Assembly: GCA_947497905.1 (NCBI GenBank)
Contig: CANMIH010000020.1
Coordinates: forward strand, 1-52,120
Source of the DNA: an uncultured Pelagimonas sp.
Lineage (GTDB): Bacteria; Pseudomonadota; Alphaproteobacteria; Rhodobacterales; Rhodobacteraceae
Length of the DNA stretch: 52,120 bases
Direction: 5' to 3'
Shown here: in pieces, positions 33,734-42,778 of the stretch
How the letters are laid out: the number at the start of each line of letters is the position of its first letter
Numbering within the stretch: position 1 is the first letter of the stretch
Made by a program: the position numbers and the translations under genes
Notes under the pieces: generated by a model
The model's database searches: none
What the model was told of the DNA's origin: nothing
The model's input: the letters and a program-made list of their open reading frames with translations, nothing else

Positions 33734-34788
33734 TGGCCTATGTTGCAACGCGCGGCGGGGAACGCGCAATCGAGCAAGCTGAGAGACTGTTTCGTGCGGA
33801 TATGGGAAAGATCACCGCCGAACGGGTGAATGAGATCAAAAGCGCCATGCCGTACCTGATTGATCGGGTCATGGGCGAAGCCTCTCTTTATGATGAGGAT
33901 TTGGCGGCATTGGCTTTGGCACAGACCGGGGGCGATCTTTACGAAGCGGTGCTTGTGTTGCGGGCCTGGCGCACGACGCAGCCCCGGCTTCAGGTGGCTG
34001 CCCCTGTCGCGCAGGATGATCTGTTCACCCATCGCCGGATTTCTGCGGCGTTTAAAGATATTCCGGGTGGTCAGGTGCTTGGGCCGACCCTTGATTATTC
34101 TCACCGCATACTGGCGACCGACGTACTGAATGGAACGCCCTTCACGCCTGCAGCGGTCGAACCCTCGTCAAAACCTGCACCCGCGTATCAGCCTTCGGTT
34201 GCGGCTTGGCAGGCAGAAAATGATCTGGTCGATTTGCCAAAACTGGATGAAACCCACCCAGATGACATCCCGGATGTCACGCGCGAGCCTTTGTTGTTTC
34301 CCTCAAAACGCGCGCACACGCTGCAAAGTTTGGCGCGGTCAGACACGGGTGGCGCATTGGCACTCGGATACGCGGCAATGCGCGGCTATGGACAGGCGCA
34401 CCCAACAGTTAACGAACTGCGCCTTGCCGAAGCCGAGGTCATGGTAAAACATCCCAATGGTACCTCGTTCTCTGCGGGTCGGGTCAAAGTCAGTCAAGCC
34501 GAGGTCGTCTCAAAGAAAGGCGAAAAGCTCGAACTTGGATTTTCTGCGACGCTGGGTTGGAACGAGGTCAAATGCATCTCAGCCGCCACGCTGGATCTCA
34601 ACAGCAAGGGCGCACCCAAAGGGTCCGCGACGGAAGAAGAGTTTTACCTCTATCACACCGAAGGCGTCGAAAGCTCGGGCTTCTGCATCCACTTCAAGCT
34701 CCCGCATTATGTGACATTCCAATCCTCACTGGATGCCATGCGCGACGCCAAATCCAAGAAATCCATACATCCGGAGCCAGCAGAATGA
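33733..34788 (+). CDS. phnI: C-P lyase system protein PhnI
   Basis: A 351-residue PhnI, the nucleosidase subunit of the C-P lyase core. The N-terminus AYVATRGGERAIEQAE, the RRISAAFKDIPGGQVLGPT segment, and the C-terminal FCIHFKLPHYVTFQ are characteristic. His320 and His325 correspond to the zinc-binding histidines seen at the PhnI-PhnJ interface in Escherichia coli. All recognisable active-site segments are kept, so the adenine-displacing step should still work. The phnJ ATG overlaps its stop. Confidence 0.93.
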   Translation: MAYVATRGGERAIEQAERLFRADMGKITAERVNEIKSAMPYLIDRVMGEASLYDEDLAALALAQTGGDLYEAVLVLRAWRTTQPRLQVAAPVAQDDLFTHRRISAAFKDIPGGQVLGPTLDYSHRILATDVLNGTPFTPAAVEPSSKPAPAYQPSVAAWQAENDLVDLPKLDETHPDDIPDVTREPLLFPSKRAHTLQSLARSDTGGALALGYAAMRGYGQAHPTVNELRLAEAEVMVKHPNGTSFSAGRVKVSQAEVVSKKGEKLELGFSATLGWNEVKCISAATLDLNSKGAPKGSATEEEFYLYHTEGVESSGFCIHFKLPHYVTFQSSLDAMRDAKSKKSIHPEPAE

Positions 34789-35696
34789 GCCTCTCGAGCC
34801 TGACCAAAGACTGGGAACCGATGAGCTATGGGTTTCTCGATGCCTCTGCGAAACGCGAGATCCGGCGTAAAATGCTTAAGGCTGTCGCGGTGCCCGGGTG
34901 CCAGATGCCCTATGCCAGCCGCGAAGTGCCAATGGCCCGTGGCTGGGGCACTGGCGGGTTGCAGGTTTCCCTGACGCTGGTCAACCCGAAGACCACGGTA
35001 AAGGTGATTGATCAGGGGGCCGATGACTCGGTCAATGCCGCGTCAATTCGGCGTTTTTTGGCGCGTGTTTCGGGCGCACCGACGACGCTTGATACTCTTG
35101 AGGCGGATCTGATCCAGTCGCGCCACCGCATCCCGGAAGAAAAACTGCGGGCCGATCAGGTTTTGGTCCTTCAGGTGCCAAACCCGGAACCCCTGCGTCC
35201 GGTCCAACCGAACATGTCGATTGCCCGCCAGATGCATGCGGACGCGGATTACGGTCGGATGTGGCTGCAGCTCTATGAACAGATTGTGCGCTCGGGGCGC
35301 GTCATGCAGGGGGCGAGCTATCCTTCACTGGTCAACGGGCGCCATGTGATGACGCCGTCGCCCATTCCGCGCTGGGATGTGCCGAAACTGCATATGGCTG
35401 AACATCTGACGATCTTGTCGGCAGGGCGCGAAAAACGACTTCATGCGGTCCCCCCCTTCACTCGGGTTGAACCCTTGGTGTTCGACGATGTGCCTTACAA
35501 GGTCGAAGAACATGGTGAACTTATCTGTGGGCGCTCCGGGGCAAAGGGGTTTTTCATGAATGAAATTCCGCAAGACGACGGCACCTCAACCTATGAAATC
35601 TCTGACAGCGATTATGGTGTGAAAACCATTCGACAGGCGGAAGGTGCTCAAGTGCATCTGGGTGAAACATGGTACAAAAACGGGGAGTTGTCCTAA
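34785..35696 (+). CDS. phnJ: PhnJ homologue lacking radical-SAM cysteines
   Basis: A 303-residue protein that aligns along its whole length with PhnJ, the C-P lyase: YGFLDASAKREIRRKMLKAV, GWGTGG, KVIDQGADDSVNA, QSRHRIPE (His114), GREKRLHAVPPFTRVE. Gly38 matches the proposed glycyl-radical Gly32 of E. coli. However, the C-terminal cluster region is altered. Known PhnJ has C-x2-C, about 21 residues, then C-SDTDY-C. Here it reads ELIC-GRSG, later EI-SDSDY-G: only Cys248 remains (E. coli Cys244), while Glu245, Ile272 and Gly278 replace Cys241, Cys266 and Cys272. The 4Fe-4S cluster and thiyl radical should not form. The frame is continuous and flanks are conserved, so this is not a frameshift. The chemistry is probably non-canonical. 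Confidence 0.9.
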   Translation: MSLSSLTKDWEPMSYGFLDASAKREIRRKMLKAVAVPGCQMPYASREVPMARGWGTGGLQVSLTLVNPKTTVKVIDQGADDSVNAASIRRFLARVSGAPTTLDTLEADLIQSRHRIPEEKLRADQVLVLQVPNPEPLRPVQPNMSIARQMHADADYGRMWLQLYEQIVRSGRVMQGASYPSLVNGRHVMTPSPIPRWDVPKLHMAEHLTILSAGREKRLHAVPPFTRVEPLVFDDVPYKVEEHGELICGRSGAKGFFMNEIPQDDGTSTYEISDSDYGVKTIRQAEGAQVHLGETWYKNGELS

Positions 35697-36493
35697 TGAC
35701 CATTGCACTTGACGCGCCCCGACTTGTTCAGGCGCAGCCGCTTTTGACCGCTCAGAATGTTTCGAAATCCTACGGTGATGTTCAGGCCGTGCGGGATGTC
35801 TCAGCCGAGGTCTTTCCGGGCGAAGTTTTGGGCATCGTTGGAGAAAGTGGGTCGGGCAAATCGACCTTTCTGCGCATGCTCAACCTGGAAGAGACACCCG
35901 ATACAGGAACCTATACGCTGGATTTGCCAGAGGTCGAGGGCAACCTGTTTGAGCTTGATCGTTTTGCCCGGCGGATGCTGTGCGCCAAACGGATTGGCAT
36001 CGTCTATCAGAACCCGCATTTGGGTCTTTTGATGAACCATTCGTCGTCAGGCAATGTCGCTGAACGCCTGTTGGTCGCGGGCGAGCGCCGCTTTACCGAG
36101 CTGCGCGAACGCGCCTCAGAGGCATTGCAGGCATCAGAGTTCCCTCTCGAGCGTTTAGATGCTCCCCCGATTGAGCTGTCTGGTGGCATGCAACAGCGGG
36201 TGCAACTGGCCAAGGCCATCGCGCTGGAACCTGCGCTCTTGTTGCTGGACGAGCCGACAACGGGCCTTGATGTTAGTGTTCAAGCTCTGGTGCTTGATAC
36301 GCTCAAACGGCTGCAACAAGACCGCAACATCACCATGGTGATTGTCTCGCATGATCTGGGGGTGATCCGCACATTGGCGGATCGTGTCATGGTGATGCGA
36401 CGCGGTGCCGTGGTCGAGGCCGGTTTGGCCGACCAGATTTTCCAAGATCCGCAACACGCCTACACGCAACAATTGGTGCATGCAAAGCTATGA
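35696..36493 (+). CDS. phnK: C-P lyase-associated ABC ATPase PhnK
   Basis: A 265-residue ABC ATPase of the PhnK type. Walker A GESGSGKST, signature LSGGMQQRVQLAKA, Walker B LLLLDEP and H-loop VIVSHDLGV are intact. The PhnK-specific segment between the Q-loop and signature (VYQNPHLGLLMNHSSSGNVAERLLVAGERRF) is recognisable but diverged. PhnK docks on PhnJ in the C-P lyase complex and, with PhnL, drives conformational change rather than transport. It starts at an ATG overlapping the phnJ stop. Confidence 0.9.
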   Translation: MTIALDAPRLVQAQPLLTAQNVSKSYGDVQAVRDVSAEVFPGEVLGIVGESGSGKSTFLRMLNLEETPDTGTYTLDLPEVEGNLFELDRFARRMLCAKRIGIVYQNPHLGLLMNHSSSGNVAERLLVAGERRFTELRERASEALQASEFPLERLDAPPIELSGGMQQRVQLAKAIALEPALLLLDEPTTGLDVSVQALVLDTLKRLQQDRNITMVIVSHDLGVIRTLADRVMVMRRGAVVEAGLADQIFQDPQHAYTQQLVHAKL

Positions 36494-37209
36494 CAAAAGT
36501 ATTGGAAGTCCAAAGCCTGACCAAAGGCTTCACCATGCACCATCTGGGCAGCACGCTCGCAGCCTTTGAGCAAATTTCCTTTGATCTTCAAGCGGGGGAA
36601 TTTCTGTTGCTTAAGGGGCAGAACGGCGCAGGCAAATCGACATTGCTGCGCACGCTGTATCGCTCTTATGTCGCTCAATCAGGGCAAGTGATCTTTCATT
36701 CCCGCCATGGTACCATTGATTTGTTGCGTGCCGCGGAAGTGGATATCTCCTTGTTGCGCCGTGAAGAAATCGGCTTTGTGACTCAGTTTCTGCTCGCCCG
36801 ACCCCGCGTGACAGCCGAGGCTCTGGTGGCTGAGCCTTTACGTATGGCGGGGCATTCCGCCCCGGATGCTCTGGCAGAGGCCCGCAAATGGCTGGCCGAG
36901 TTCGGGGTCAAACAAAGCCTCTGGCGCGCCTATCCCACAACATTTTCGGGTGGCGAACAGCAAAAGGTCAATCTCGCCCGTGCATTGATACTGCCGCAAA
37001 AACTGTTGCTTCTGGATGAACCCACGGCCTCGCTAGACAGTCAGGCACGCGCGGCGCTGGTTGCGCGGTTGGCCGAACTGAAGGCTGCAGGCACCGCGAT
37101 GATCGGCGTGTTCCATCATCCCGGCGATGTTGCCGATCTGATCGATCGTGTGATCGATCTAACGCCTGAAACCACCCCAGACGAGGAACGTAACGATGTG
37201 GTTGTCTAA
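36490..37209 (+). CDS. phnL: C-P lyase-associated ABC ATPase PhnL
   Basis: A 239-residue PhnL with Walker A GQNGAGKST, signature FSGGEQQKVNLARAL and Walker B LLLLDEPTASLD. It begins LEVQSLTKGFTMHHLGST, the PhnL pattern. PhnL assists the nucleosidase step and binds the PhnK-bearing core complex. It overlaps phnK by four bases and phnM by fourteen. Confidence 0.92.
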   Translation: MTKVLEVQSLTKGFTMHHLGSTLAAFEQISFDLQAGEFLLLKGQNGAGKSTLLRTLYRSYVAQSGQVIFHSRHGTIDLLRAAEVDISLLRREEIGFVTQFLLARPRVTAEALVAEPLRMAGHSAPDALAEARKWLAEFGVKQSLWRAYPTTFSGGEQQKVNLARALILPQKLLLLDEPTASLDSQARAALVARLAELKAAGTAMIGVFHHPGDVADLIDRVIDLTPETTPDEERNDVVV

Positions 37210-38377
37210 TCTGTCTCTAGTGCTGCCTGATCGGATTATTCACGATGGTGCATTGCGGGTTGAAAATGGGCGGATTGCCGAGATTAGCGAAAGCCCCAAA
37301 CCAGCTGCACTGGACTGTTGCGGTGCCATGGTACTGCCGGGATTTATCGACATGCACGGCGACATGATCGAGGTTGAACTCGAACCGCGCCCAGGAGTGG
37401 ATTTCCCGATGGAGATTGCCCTGTCTCATCTTGATGCACGGCTGGCGGCGTCGGGTATCACAACAGCTTATGCCGCAGTGAGCTTTTCGCGTGGGGCGCG
37501 CAGCGGTGAACGTCGGTCCTTTGAACATACCAGCCAGACCATTCGCGCACTCCACAACCTAAGATCGTATTGCACGGTGGATCACCGAATTCACGCGCGA
37601 TTTGATATCACCTTCGACAATGCGGTTGAGGTGCTGGCCGATCTGATCCGCGACGGGCAGGTAGATCTGGTATCGGTTATGGATCACACGCCGGGGCAGG
37701 GGCAGTATCGCGATCTCGAACGTCATATCCGAAAGCTCGCTGAAAACGAGGACATCTCCGAAACGCAGGCCCGGCAGATTGTGACCACCCGCATCGCTGA
37801 ACGCACCCGCCCGCAAGAGGTAATCCTGAGCAATCTTCAGGCGGTGTCAGACCTGTGTAAAACAAACGGAGTTGCGCTGGCGAGCCACGATGACGACACG
37901 CAGGACAAAGCCCACTTGATGGCAGACATCGGCGCAGTGATCAGCGAGTTTCCAGTTACGCTTGAAGCGGCCAAAGTGGGTGTGGAACGCGGTTTGATGA
38001 CGGCAATGGGCGCCCCGAATGCCATGCGTGGGCAAAGCTATTCGGGCAATCTGTCGGCCCGCGCCGCACATGAAAAAGGTCTGCTGCACATTCTGGCCTC
38101 AGATTACCATCCTGCCGCGATGCTCTCAGCCGTGATGACACTGGCACAAAGCGATCCCCATGGCCTGCCCGGGGCAGTTGCCCTCGTGAGTAGCAATCCC
38201 GCCAAAGCGCTTGGGTTGACCGATCGAGGGCGAATAGAAGAGGGGTTGATCGCAGATCTGGCGTTTGTCGAAGGCGGCCCGCTACCGCGTGTCACCGCGA
38301 CAATGCGCGCTGGACGTATGGTGCATTCCACCGGAAAGCTCGCGATGTTTCGGCAAACGGAGCTTGATCCAGCGTAA
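37196..38377 (+). CDS. phnM: PhnM amidohydrolase-family diphosphatase (copy 1)
   Basis: A 393-residue metal-dependent hydrolase. LPGFIDMHGDMIE supplies the first metal ligands (His54 and Asp56), ASHDDDT a mid-barrel histidine, and LASDYHP the catalytic aspartate. PhnM removes pyrophosphate from ribose 1-phosphonate 5-triphosphate to give the PhnJ substrate. It is the last gene of the first plus-strand operon, overlapping phnL. A second, clearly different phnM lies at 43582. phnN and phnP are not present in the window. Confidence 0.9.
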   Translation: MWLSNLSLVLPDRIIHDGALRVENGRIAEISESPKPAALDCCGAMVLPGFIDMHGDMIEVELEPRPGVDFPMEIALSHLDARLAASGITTAYAAVSFSRGARSGERRSFEHTSQTIRALHNLRSYCTVDHRIHARFDITFDNAVEVLADLIRDGQVDLVSVMDHTPGQGQYRDLERHIRKLAENEDISETQARQIVTTRIAERTRPQEVILSNLQAVSDLCKTNGVALASHDDDTQDKAHLMADIGAVISEFPVTLEAAKVGVERGLMTAMGAPNAMRGQSYSGNLSARAAHEKGLLHILASDYHPAAMLSAVMTLAQSDPHGLPGAVALVSSNPAKALGLTDRGRIEEGLIADLAFVEGGPLPRVTATMRAGRMVHSTGKLAMFRQTELDPA

Positions 38378-38469
38378 TTCTGGCCTGTCACGGTTGTGTA
38401 GCAAAAGCATCAAAAGGACGTCACCCAATTGTTCGTTGGCCGTTAGCTTGGAGGCCTAAACAGCTCTGG

Positions 38470-38485
38470 AAACATTCGAATGAAT
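38470..38485. promoter_or_regulatory. Candidate PhnF operator B (phnC promoter)
   Basis: AAACAT-TCGA-ATGAAT: the right arm is exact and the left arm keeps four of six bases of the ATTCAT-N4-ATGAAT repeat. It lies 18 bp before the phnC start at 38504. The imperfect arm makes it the weakest of three sites. Confidence 0.5.
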
Positions 38486-38503
38486 CATCCCGGAGCGATT
38501 GAG

Positions 38504-39307
38504 ATGAGTTCTGAGCTAAGCCTTCAAAACCTGTCACGTCAATTTGGCGAGACCCGCGCCGTCGATAAGGTCACTCTCAACATCCGTCCCGGACAGTTTG
38601 TTGGGGTCATTGGACGCTCGGGGGCTGGCAAGTCCACCATGCTGCGGTTGATCAACCGCCTTGTCGACCCCTCTGAGGGGTCGATTTTGTTTGAGGGCAC
38701 CGACATTACGGCGCTTAAGGGCAAAGCCCTGCGCGCATGGCGCCGCGACTGTGCGATGATCTTCCAACAGTTCAATCTTGTGGATCGTCTGGATGTTCTG
38801 ACCAACGTTCTGATCGGTCGTTTGGCGGAACATGGGTTTTTGTCCTCAATGGCCTTGCGCTTTAGCGATGACGAGCGGGCAATGGCCATTCAGGCCCTTG
38901 ATCGGTTGGATCTGGTGCCACAGGCCCTGCAACGGGCAGGCACACTGTCGGGCGGGCAACAACAGCGTGTCGCGATCGCCAAAGCATTGGTGCAGAACCC
39001 GAAAATCATGCTTGCCGACGAACCTATCGCTTCACTTGATCCGGCCAACGCAACTCTGGTCATGGATGGGTTGAAGACCATCAACCGCGAGGATGGCATC
39101 ACCGTTCTGGTCAATCTGCATACGCTGGACACCGCACGGGCCTATTGCGACCGCATCATCGCGATGCGGCAGGGCCGGATCTTTTTCGACGGCACCGCCG
39201 CGCAACTGACCGACGATGTCGTGCGTGACATCTATGGCCTCGAGGGGCTGCGCGATTTCAACCAAGCCGTCACCTCGACATCCGTCCGCACATCTGTGCC
39301 GGCCTAA
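38504..39307 (+). CDS. phnC: Phosphonate ABC transporter ATP-binding protein PhnC
   Basis: A 267-residue ABC ATPase with GRSGAGKST (Walker A), [15 protein letters not shown] (signature) and IMLADEP (Walker B), and the PhnC-type [15 protein letters not shown] and [15 protein letters not shown]. The ATG at 38504 has GGAG eight bases before it and is preferred to ATG 38480, which would place the start inside the inverted repeat. It powers phosphonate uptake with the following phnD and two phnE genes. Confidence 0.92.
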   Translation: MSSELSLQNLSRQFGETRAVDKVTLNIRPGQFVGVIGRSGAGKSTMLRLINRLVDPSEGSILFEGTDITALKGKALRAWRRDCAMIFQQFNLVDRLDVLTNVLIGRLAEHGFLSSMALRFSDDERAMAIQALDRLDLVPQALQRAGTLSGGQQQRVAIAKALVQNPKIMLADEPIASLDPANATLVMDGLKTINREDGITVLVNLHTLDTARAYCDRIIAMRQGRIFFDGTAAQLTDDVVRDIYGLEGLRDFNQAVTSTSVRTSVPA

Positions 39308-39338
39308 TCCAAGACAACGCGAACAGGGGGATATCCAC

Positions 39339-40253
39339 ATGCGTTTCATCACCGCCACTGCTCTTGCAGCTCTCATCGCAGCTCCGGCCATGGCCGAGGG
39401 TTGGAAAGACGACTATCAGGTTCTGAAGTTCGGTATCCTGTCAGGCGAAAACGAAAAAGATCGTATCGCCCGCTACACCCCGTTTGAGAACTACCTTGAA
39501 AAAGAGCTGGGTGTCGAAGTCGAGATCTTCACCGCAGGCAACTATGACGGCGTGATCCAGGCCATCGCCGCTGACCAGATCGAGTTCGCCTTCTTTGGGT
39601 CGTCGTCCTATGCTGCGGCCTACACTGCCACCAATGGCAATGTTGATCCTCTGATCAGCCGCCAGCGTAAAGACGGCTCGACCGGGTATTACTCGGTGGT
39701 CGTGACTCGTTGTGAAGATGGCTACAAAGACATCAAAGATTTGGAAGGTAAGGTTCTGGCCTTTGCTGATCCCGACTCGACCTCGGGCTATGCGGTTCCT
39801 TACTTCAACATCTCCAAAGAAGTAGATCCCAAAACCTTCTTCTCGGCAGTTCCGTTCTCGGGGTCGCATGAAGCGGGTGTCTCGGGTGTGGTCAACGGTA
39901 CCTTTGATGCCGCCGCCACGTGGCAGAACAATGCGGTCGACGGCCGCTGGCAGCGCATGATCGACAAAGGCATGATCGAAGCTGGCCAGATCTGCCCGAT
40001 CTGGGAATCTCCTGAAATCACCTCGGGTCCCTTCACCGCGCGTAACAACATCCCGCAGGCGCTGAAAGACGACATGGTTACAGCGATTTTGGCTGTTGCC
40101 GACAAAGACCCAGAAGCTTTCCGCACCATGACCGGCTTCAAAGCAGAAGACCCGAACCCACAGACCGGTTGGATCAAAGTAGATCACAGCCGCTACCAGT
40201 GGATCGTCGACATGCGCGCTTGGATCAAAGCCGAGCGTCGCAAGTCGAGCTAA
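39339..40253 (+). CDS. phnD: Phosphonate-binding periplasmic protein PhnD
   Basis: A 304-residue PhnD with a signal peptide (RFITATALAALIAAPAMA). Binding-site segments are present: FFGSSSYAAAY, DPDSTSGYAVP (Ser-Thr-Ser phosphonate clamp), GSHEAG and GTFDAAATW. It captures phosphonate or phosphate ester in the periplasm. The ATG at 39339 is set by the signal peptide. A strong hairpin follows the stop, probably lowering expression of the permease genes relative to the binding protein. Codon use seems more biased than its neighbours, consistent with high expression. Confidence 0.92.
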   Translation: MRFITATALAALIAAPAMAEGWKDDYQVLKFGILSGENEKDRIARYTPFENYLEKELGVEVEIFTAGNYDGVIQAIAADQIEFAFFGSSSYAAAYTATNGNVDPLISRQRKDGSTGYYSVVVTRCEDGYKDIKDLEGKVLAFADPDSTSGYAVPYFNISKEVDPKTFFSAVPFSGSHEAGVSGVVNGTFDAAATWQNNAVDGRWQRMIDKGMIEAGQICPIWESPEITSGPFTARNNIPQALKDDMVTAILAVADKDPEAFRTMTGFKAEDPNPQTGWIKVDHSRYQWIVDMRAWIKAERRKSS

Positions 40254-40267
40254 GCAAACAGACCATC

Positions 40268-40290
40268 AGGAGGGCCTTTGAGGCCCTCCT
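40268..40290 (+). terminator. Hairpin between phnD and phnE, likely attenuator
   Basis: A perfect 9-bp stem (40268-40276 with 40282-40290, five-base loop) is followed by a pyrimidine-rich stretch. It sits 14 bp after the phnD stop within the transporter operon. Such stem-loops commonly give more binding protein than permease by partial termination or by protecting the upstream mRNA. Confidence 0.65.
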
Positions 40291-40313
40291 TCTCCTTTCC
40301 GGAGCACCTCTTC

Positions 40314-41255
40314 ATGACCATTACTGCCGAATTGCCGGGCCAGGCGGGTCAGTCCCCCAGCCCAATTTTAGACTTTGAACGCGATTACGCCGCAAAACGC
40401 CGTCGTAGCCTGCGCACCTGGACCCTTGGAACGCTGATTTTTCTCTGCGTCTTTGCTTTGACAAGCTGGCTGGGGGACTTCTTCAAGGTCACGCAGGTCA
40501 CTCTACCGGACGGATCGCGCGACTGGCGCTGGATCATCCCGGCAGGGCTGCCTCGTCTGGGCGACTACATCTCGCAAACCATACCAGTGTTGCACTGGGA
40601 CAGCCTTGGCAGTGATCTGGCCAATTGGTTCTGGCGCTGGAAGATCTGGATGAATTTGCTGCTGGAAACCATTCTGATCGCCTTTATGGCCACAACCTTT
40701 GGCGTGATTGGGGGCTTCCTTCTGTCCTTTCCGGCGTCGCGCAATCTCGCGCCCAACAAATGGGTGCTGTGGATCACGCGCCGATATCTGGAGATTGCCC
40801 GAACCGTCCCAGAACTAGTCTGGGCGCTGATTTTCGTCTTTTGCTTTTCTGTGGGCCCCTTGGCAGGTGTTCTTGCGATTGGACTGCACGCCACCGGCGC
40901 GTTGGGCAAACTCTATTCTGAGGTCAATGAAAACATCGATATGCGCCCGCTTGAGGGGGTCAAAGCCGCAGGGGGAAGCTGGTTTGATCAGATCCGCTAC
41001 GGCGCCGTCCCGCAGGTTCTGCCAAACATCGTAAGTTACACGCTGCTGCGATTTGAGATCAACGTCCGGGCCAGTTCTATCATTGGCTATGTCGGCGCCG
41101 GTGGCTTGGGGCAGGAATTCCGAACCGCCATGTCCTTTCAGGAATACACCGACCTTTCGGCGCTCTTCGTCATCATCTTCTTCACGGTCGTTATAATTGA
41201 CTACGGCTCGGAAAAACTACGCCACCGCGTTATTGGGCTGGAGGATCGGACATGA
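40314..41255 (+). CDS. phnE: Phosphonate ABC permease PhnE (first)
   Basis: A 313-residue membrane permease with about six helices. A long N-terminal extension precedes the core. The EAA-type coupling loop reads EGVKAAGGSWFDQIRYGAVPQVLP near residue 220, and the end IIGYVGAGGLGQEF is typical of PhnE. The ATG at 40314 has GGAG nine bases upstream. The next phnE overlaps its stop by four bases. Confidence 0.92.
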   Translation: MTITAELPGQAGQSPSPILDFERDYAAKRRRSLRTWTLGTLIFLCVFALTSWLGDFFKVTQVTLPDGSRDWRWIIPAGLPRLGDYISQTIPVLHWDSLGSDLANWFWRWKIWMNLLLETILIAFMATTFGVIGGFLLSFPASRNLAPNKWVLWITRRYLEIARTVPELVWALIFVFCFSVGPLAGVLAIGLHATGALGKLYSEVNENIDMRPLEGVKAAGGSWFDQIRYGAVPQVLPNIVSYTLLRFEINVRASSIIGYVGAGGLGQEFRTAMSFQEYTDLSALFVIIFFTVVIIDYGSEKLRHRVIGLEDRT

Positions 41256-42109
41256 CCCTGACACCACAAGAGATTGCAGCTGCGAAAACCCGTGTGCCGT
41301 TGGCATTTCGTGCGCCTTTGCCGATACGTATCCGCCGCGCAGTGCTTTGGACGGGCTTTGTCGGATTGTTCTGCTATTGCCTCTGGGCCTTCGATTTCAG
41401 CCCCGAACGGATCTGGGTCGGTTTGGGGCGGCTTGGCAATGTGTTGGGCTTCATGTTCCCGCCGCATGTCTGGGACAACTGGCGTGACTTTTCCGAAGTC
41501 CTGAACGGCCTTGGCGAAACACTGGCAATCGCCTTTCTTGGGACGCTTCTGGGTGCGATTTTTGCCTTTCCTCTGTCTTTTCTCGGGGCCAAAAACATCA
41601 ACCGTTTCGGCTTTCTGCGGCAGACCACCCGCCGCGGATATGATGTGATCCGGGCCTTTGAAACCCTGATCCTTGCGTTGATTTTCATCCGCGCCTTCGG
41701 GCTTGGTCCGCTGCCCGGTATTCTGGCCATTGCAGTTTCTGAGATAGGCACTTTTGCCAAACTGTTCTCAGAGGCCATCGAGAACACTTCGCAGAAACCG
41801 GTCGAAGGGGTCAAGGCCTCGGGGGGATCGCGGTTGCAGCAAATTCGCTTTGCCATTGCACCGCAGGTCAATCCCGTGATCCTGTCTATCCTGCTCTACA
41901 ACTTTGAGTCCAACGTGCGTTCCGGCACCATTCTGGGCATCGTTGGGGCAGGGGGGATCGGCTTTCTGCTGTCGGACCGGATTTCTGCCTATAAATGGGA
42001 CGAGGCCTGGTCGATCATCTTCCTGATCATCGCCATGGTTTATCTCATCGACTATCTCTCTGGATTGATCCGTCAACGCTTTATCGGCTCTTGGGAGGGT
42101 GCGAAATGA
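41252..42109 (+). CDS. phnE: Phosphonate ABC permease PhnE (second)
   Basis: A 285-residue permease paralogous to the preceding one, with [24 protein letters not shown] as coupling loop and [17 protein letters not shown] near the end. Two different PhnE subunits in tandem are usual in alphaproteobacteria and probably form a heterodimer. It overlaps the upstream phnE start-to-stop and is overlapped by the hexapeptide gene. Confidence 0.92.
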   Translation: MTLTPQEIAAAKTRVPLAFRAPLPIRIRRAVLWTGFVGLFCYCLWAFDFSPERIWVGLGRLGNVLGFMFPPHVWDNWRDFSEVLNGLGETLAIAFLGTLLGAIFAFPLSFLGAKNINRFGFLRQTTRRGYDVIRAFETLILALIFIRAFGLGPLPGILAIAVSEIGTFAKLFSEAIENTSQKPVEGVKASGGSRLQQIRFAIAPQVNPVILSILLYNFESNVRSGTILGIVGAGGIGFLLSDRISAYKWDEAWSIIFLIIAMVYLIDYLSGLIRQRFIGSWEGAK

Positions 42110-42732
42110 GCGGTGCGGGATCGAAGCAGCCGCTGTCCGAACAGCCCACCATACATCCCGAGGCCCAGGTGACCGAGTGTGAACTCGGGGCCTGGACCGA
42201 GGTGGGCAAAGGCACAATGATGAAGGCCTCTCAAATGGGAGATTATTCCTACATCACCCAGAACTGCCACGTTGTATGGACCACGATCGGCAAGTTCTGT
42301 TCCATCGCCAATGCAACCCGGATCAATCCCGGCAACCACCCGACATGGCGCGCGGTCCAACATCATTCAGTTTATCGTTCAGAGGCTTATGTGCTTGGAG
42401 AAGATGACCACGCCTTTTTCGAGTGGCGCAAAGACAACTGGGTGAGCATTGGCCATGATGTCTGGATCGGACACGGGGTGACCGTGACGGCGGGTGTAAC
42501 CATTGGAACAGGGGCCGTTATTGGCGCCGGCGCCGTGGTGACCCGAGATGTTGCGCCCTATACCGTTGTGGGTGGTGTACCGGCGCGCGTCCTCAAACGG
42601 CGTTTTTCAAAGGTCCAGGCCGAAGCTCTGCAAGAGATTGCAGTATGGGATTGGGACCGGGCAACTTATCAGGCCGCTCTGCCTGATATCCGGGCGCTCG
42701 ACATCGATGCGTTCATCGAAAAGTATCGCTAG
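42106..42732 (+). CDS. Hexapeptide-repeat transferase linked to phosphonate metabolism
   Basis: A 208-residue left-handed beta-helix protein built on hexapeptide repeats ([20 protein letters not shown], then [25 protein letters not shown]). It matches the acetyltransferase-like family found in phn operons (the phosphonate-metabolism hexapeptide group). The likely reaction is acetylation of an amino group, analogous to PhnO acting on aminoalkylphosphonates. It starts at an ATG overlapping the phnE stop and is the last gene of the plus arm. The acceptor is not known. Confidence 0.85.
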   Translation: MSGAGSKQPLSEQPTIHPEAQVTECELGAWTEVGKGTMMKASQMGDYSYITQNCHVVWTTIGKFCSIANATRINPGNHPTWRAVQHHSVYRSEAYVLGEDDHAFFEWRKDNWVSIGHDVWIGHGVTVTAGVTIGTGAVIGAGAVVTRDVAPYTVVGGVPARVLKRRFSKVQAEALQEIAVWDWDRATYQAALPDIRALDIDAFIEKYR

Positions 42733-42738
42733 TCGGTG

Positions 42739-42777
42739 CCCTTGCCCGCTATGACGCGCGAGCAAGGGAGGGGCAAG
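42739..42777. terminator. Inverted repeats between converging phn arms
   Basis: CCCTTGC at 42739-42745 pairs with GCAAGGG at 42762-42768, and CTTGCCC at 42741-42747 can instead pair with GGGCAAG at 42771-42777. These competing stems fill the 46-bp gap between the two converging operons and could end transcription in both directions. Confidence 0.4.
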
Positions 42778-42778
42778 A

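Noticed and set aside
35520-35640. Loss of PhnJ cysteines explained by a local frameshift
   Set aside because: The reading frame is continuous, SDSDY and the preceding acidic loop align without gaps to canonical PhnJ, and the protein ends at the normal place overlapping phnK.
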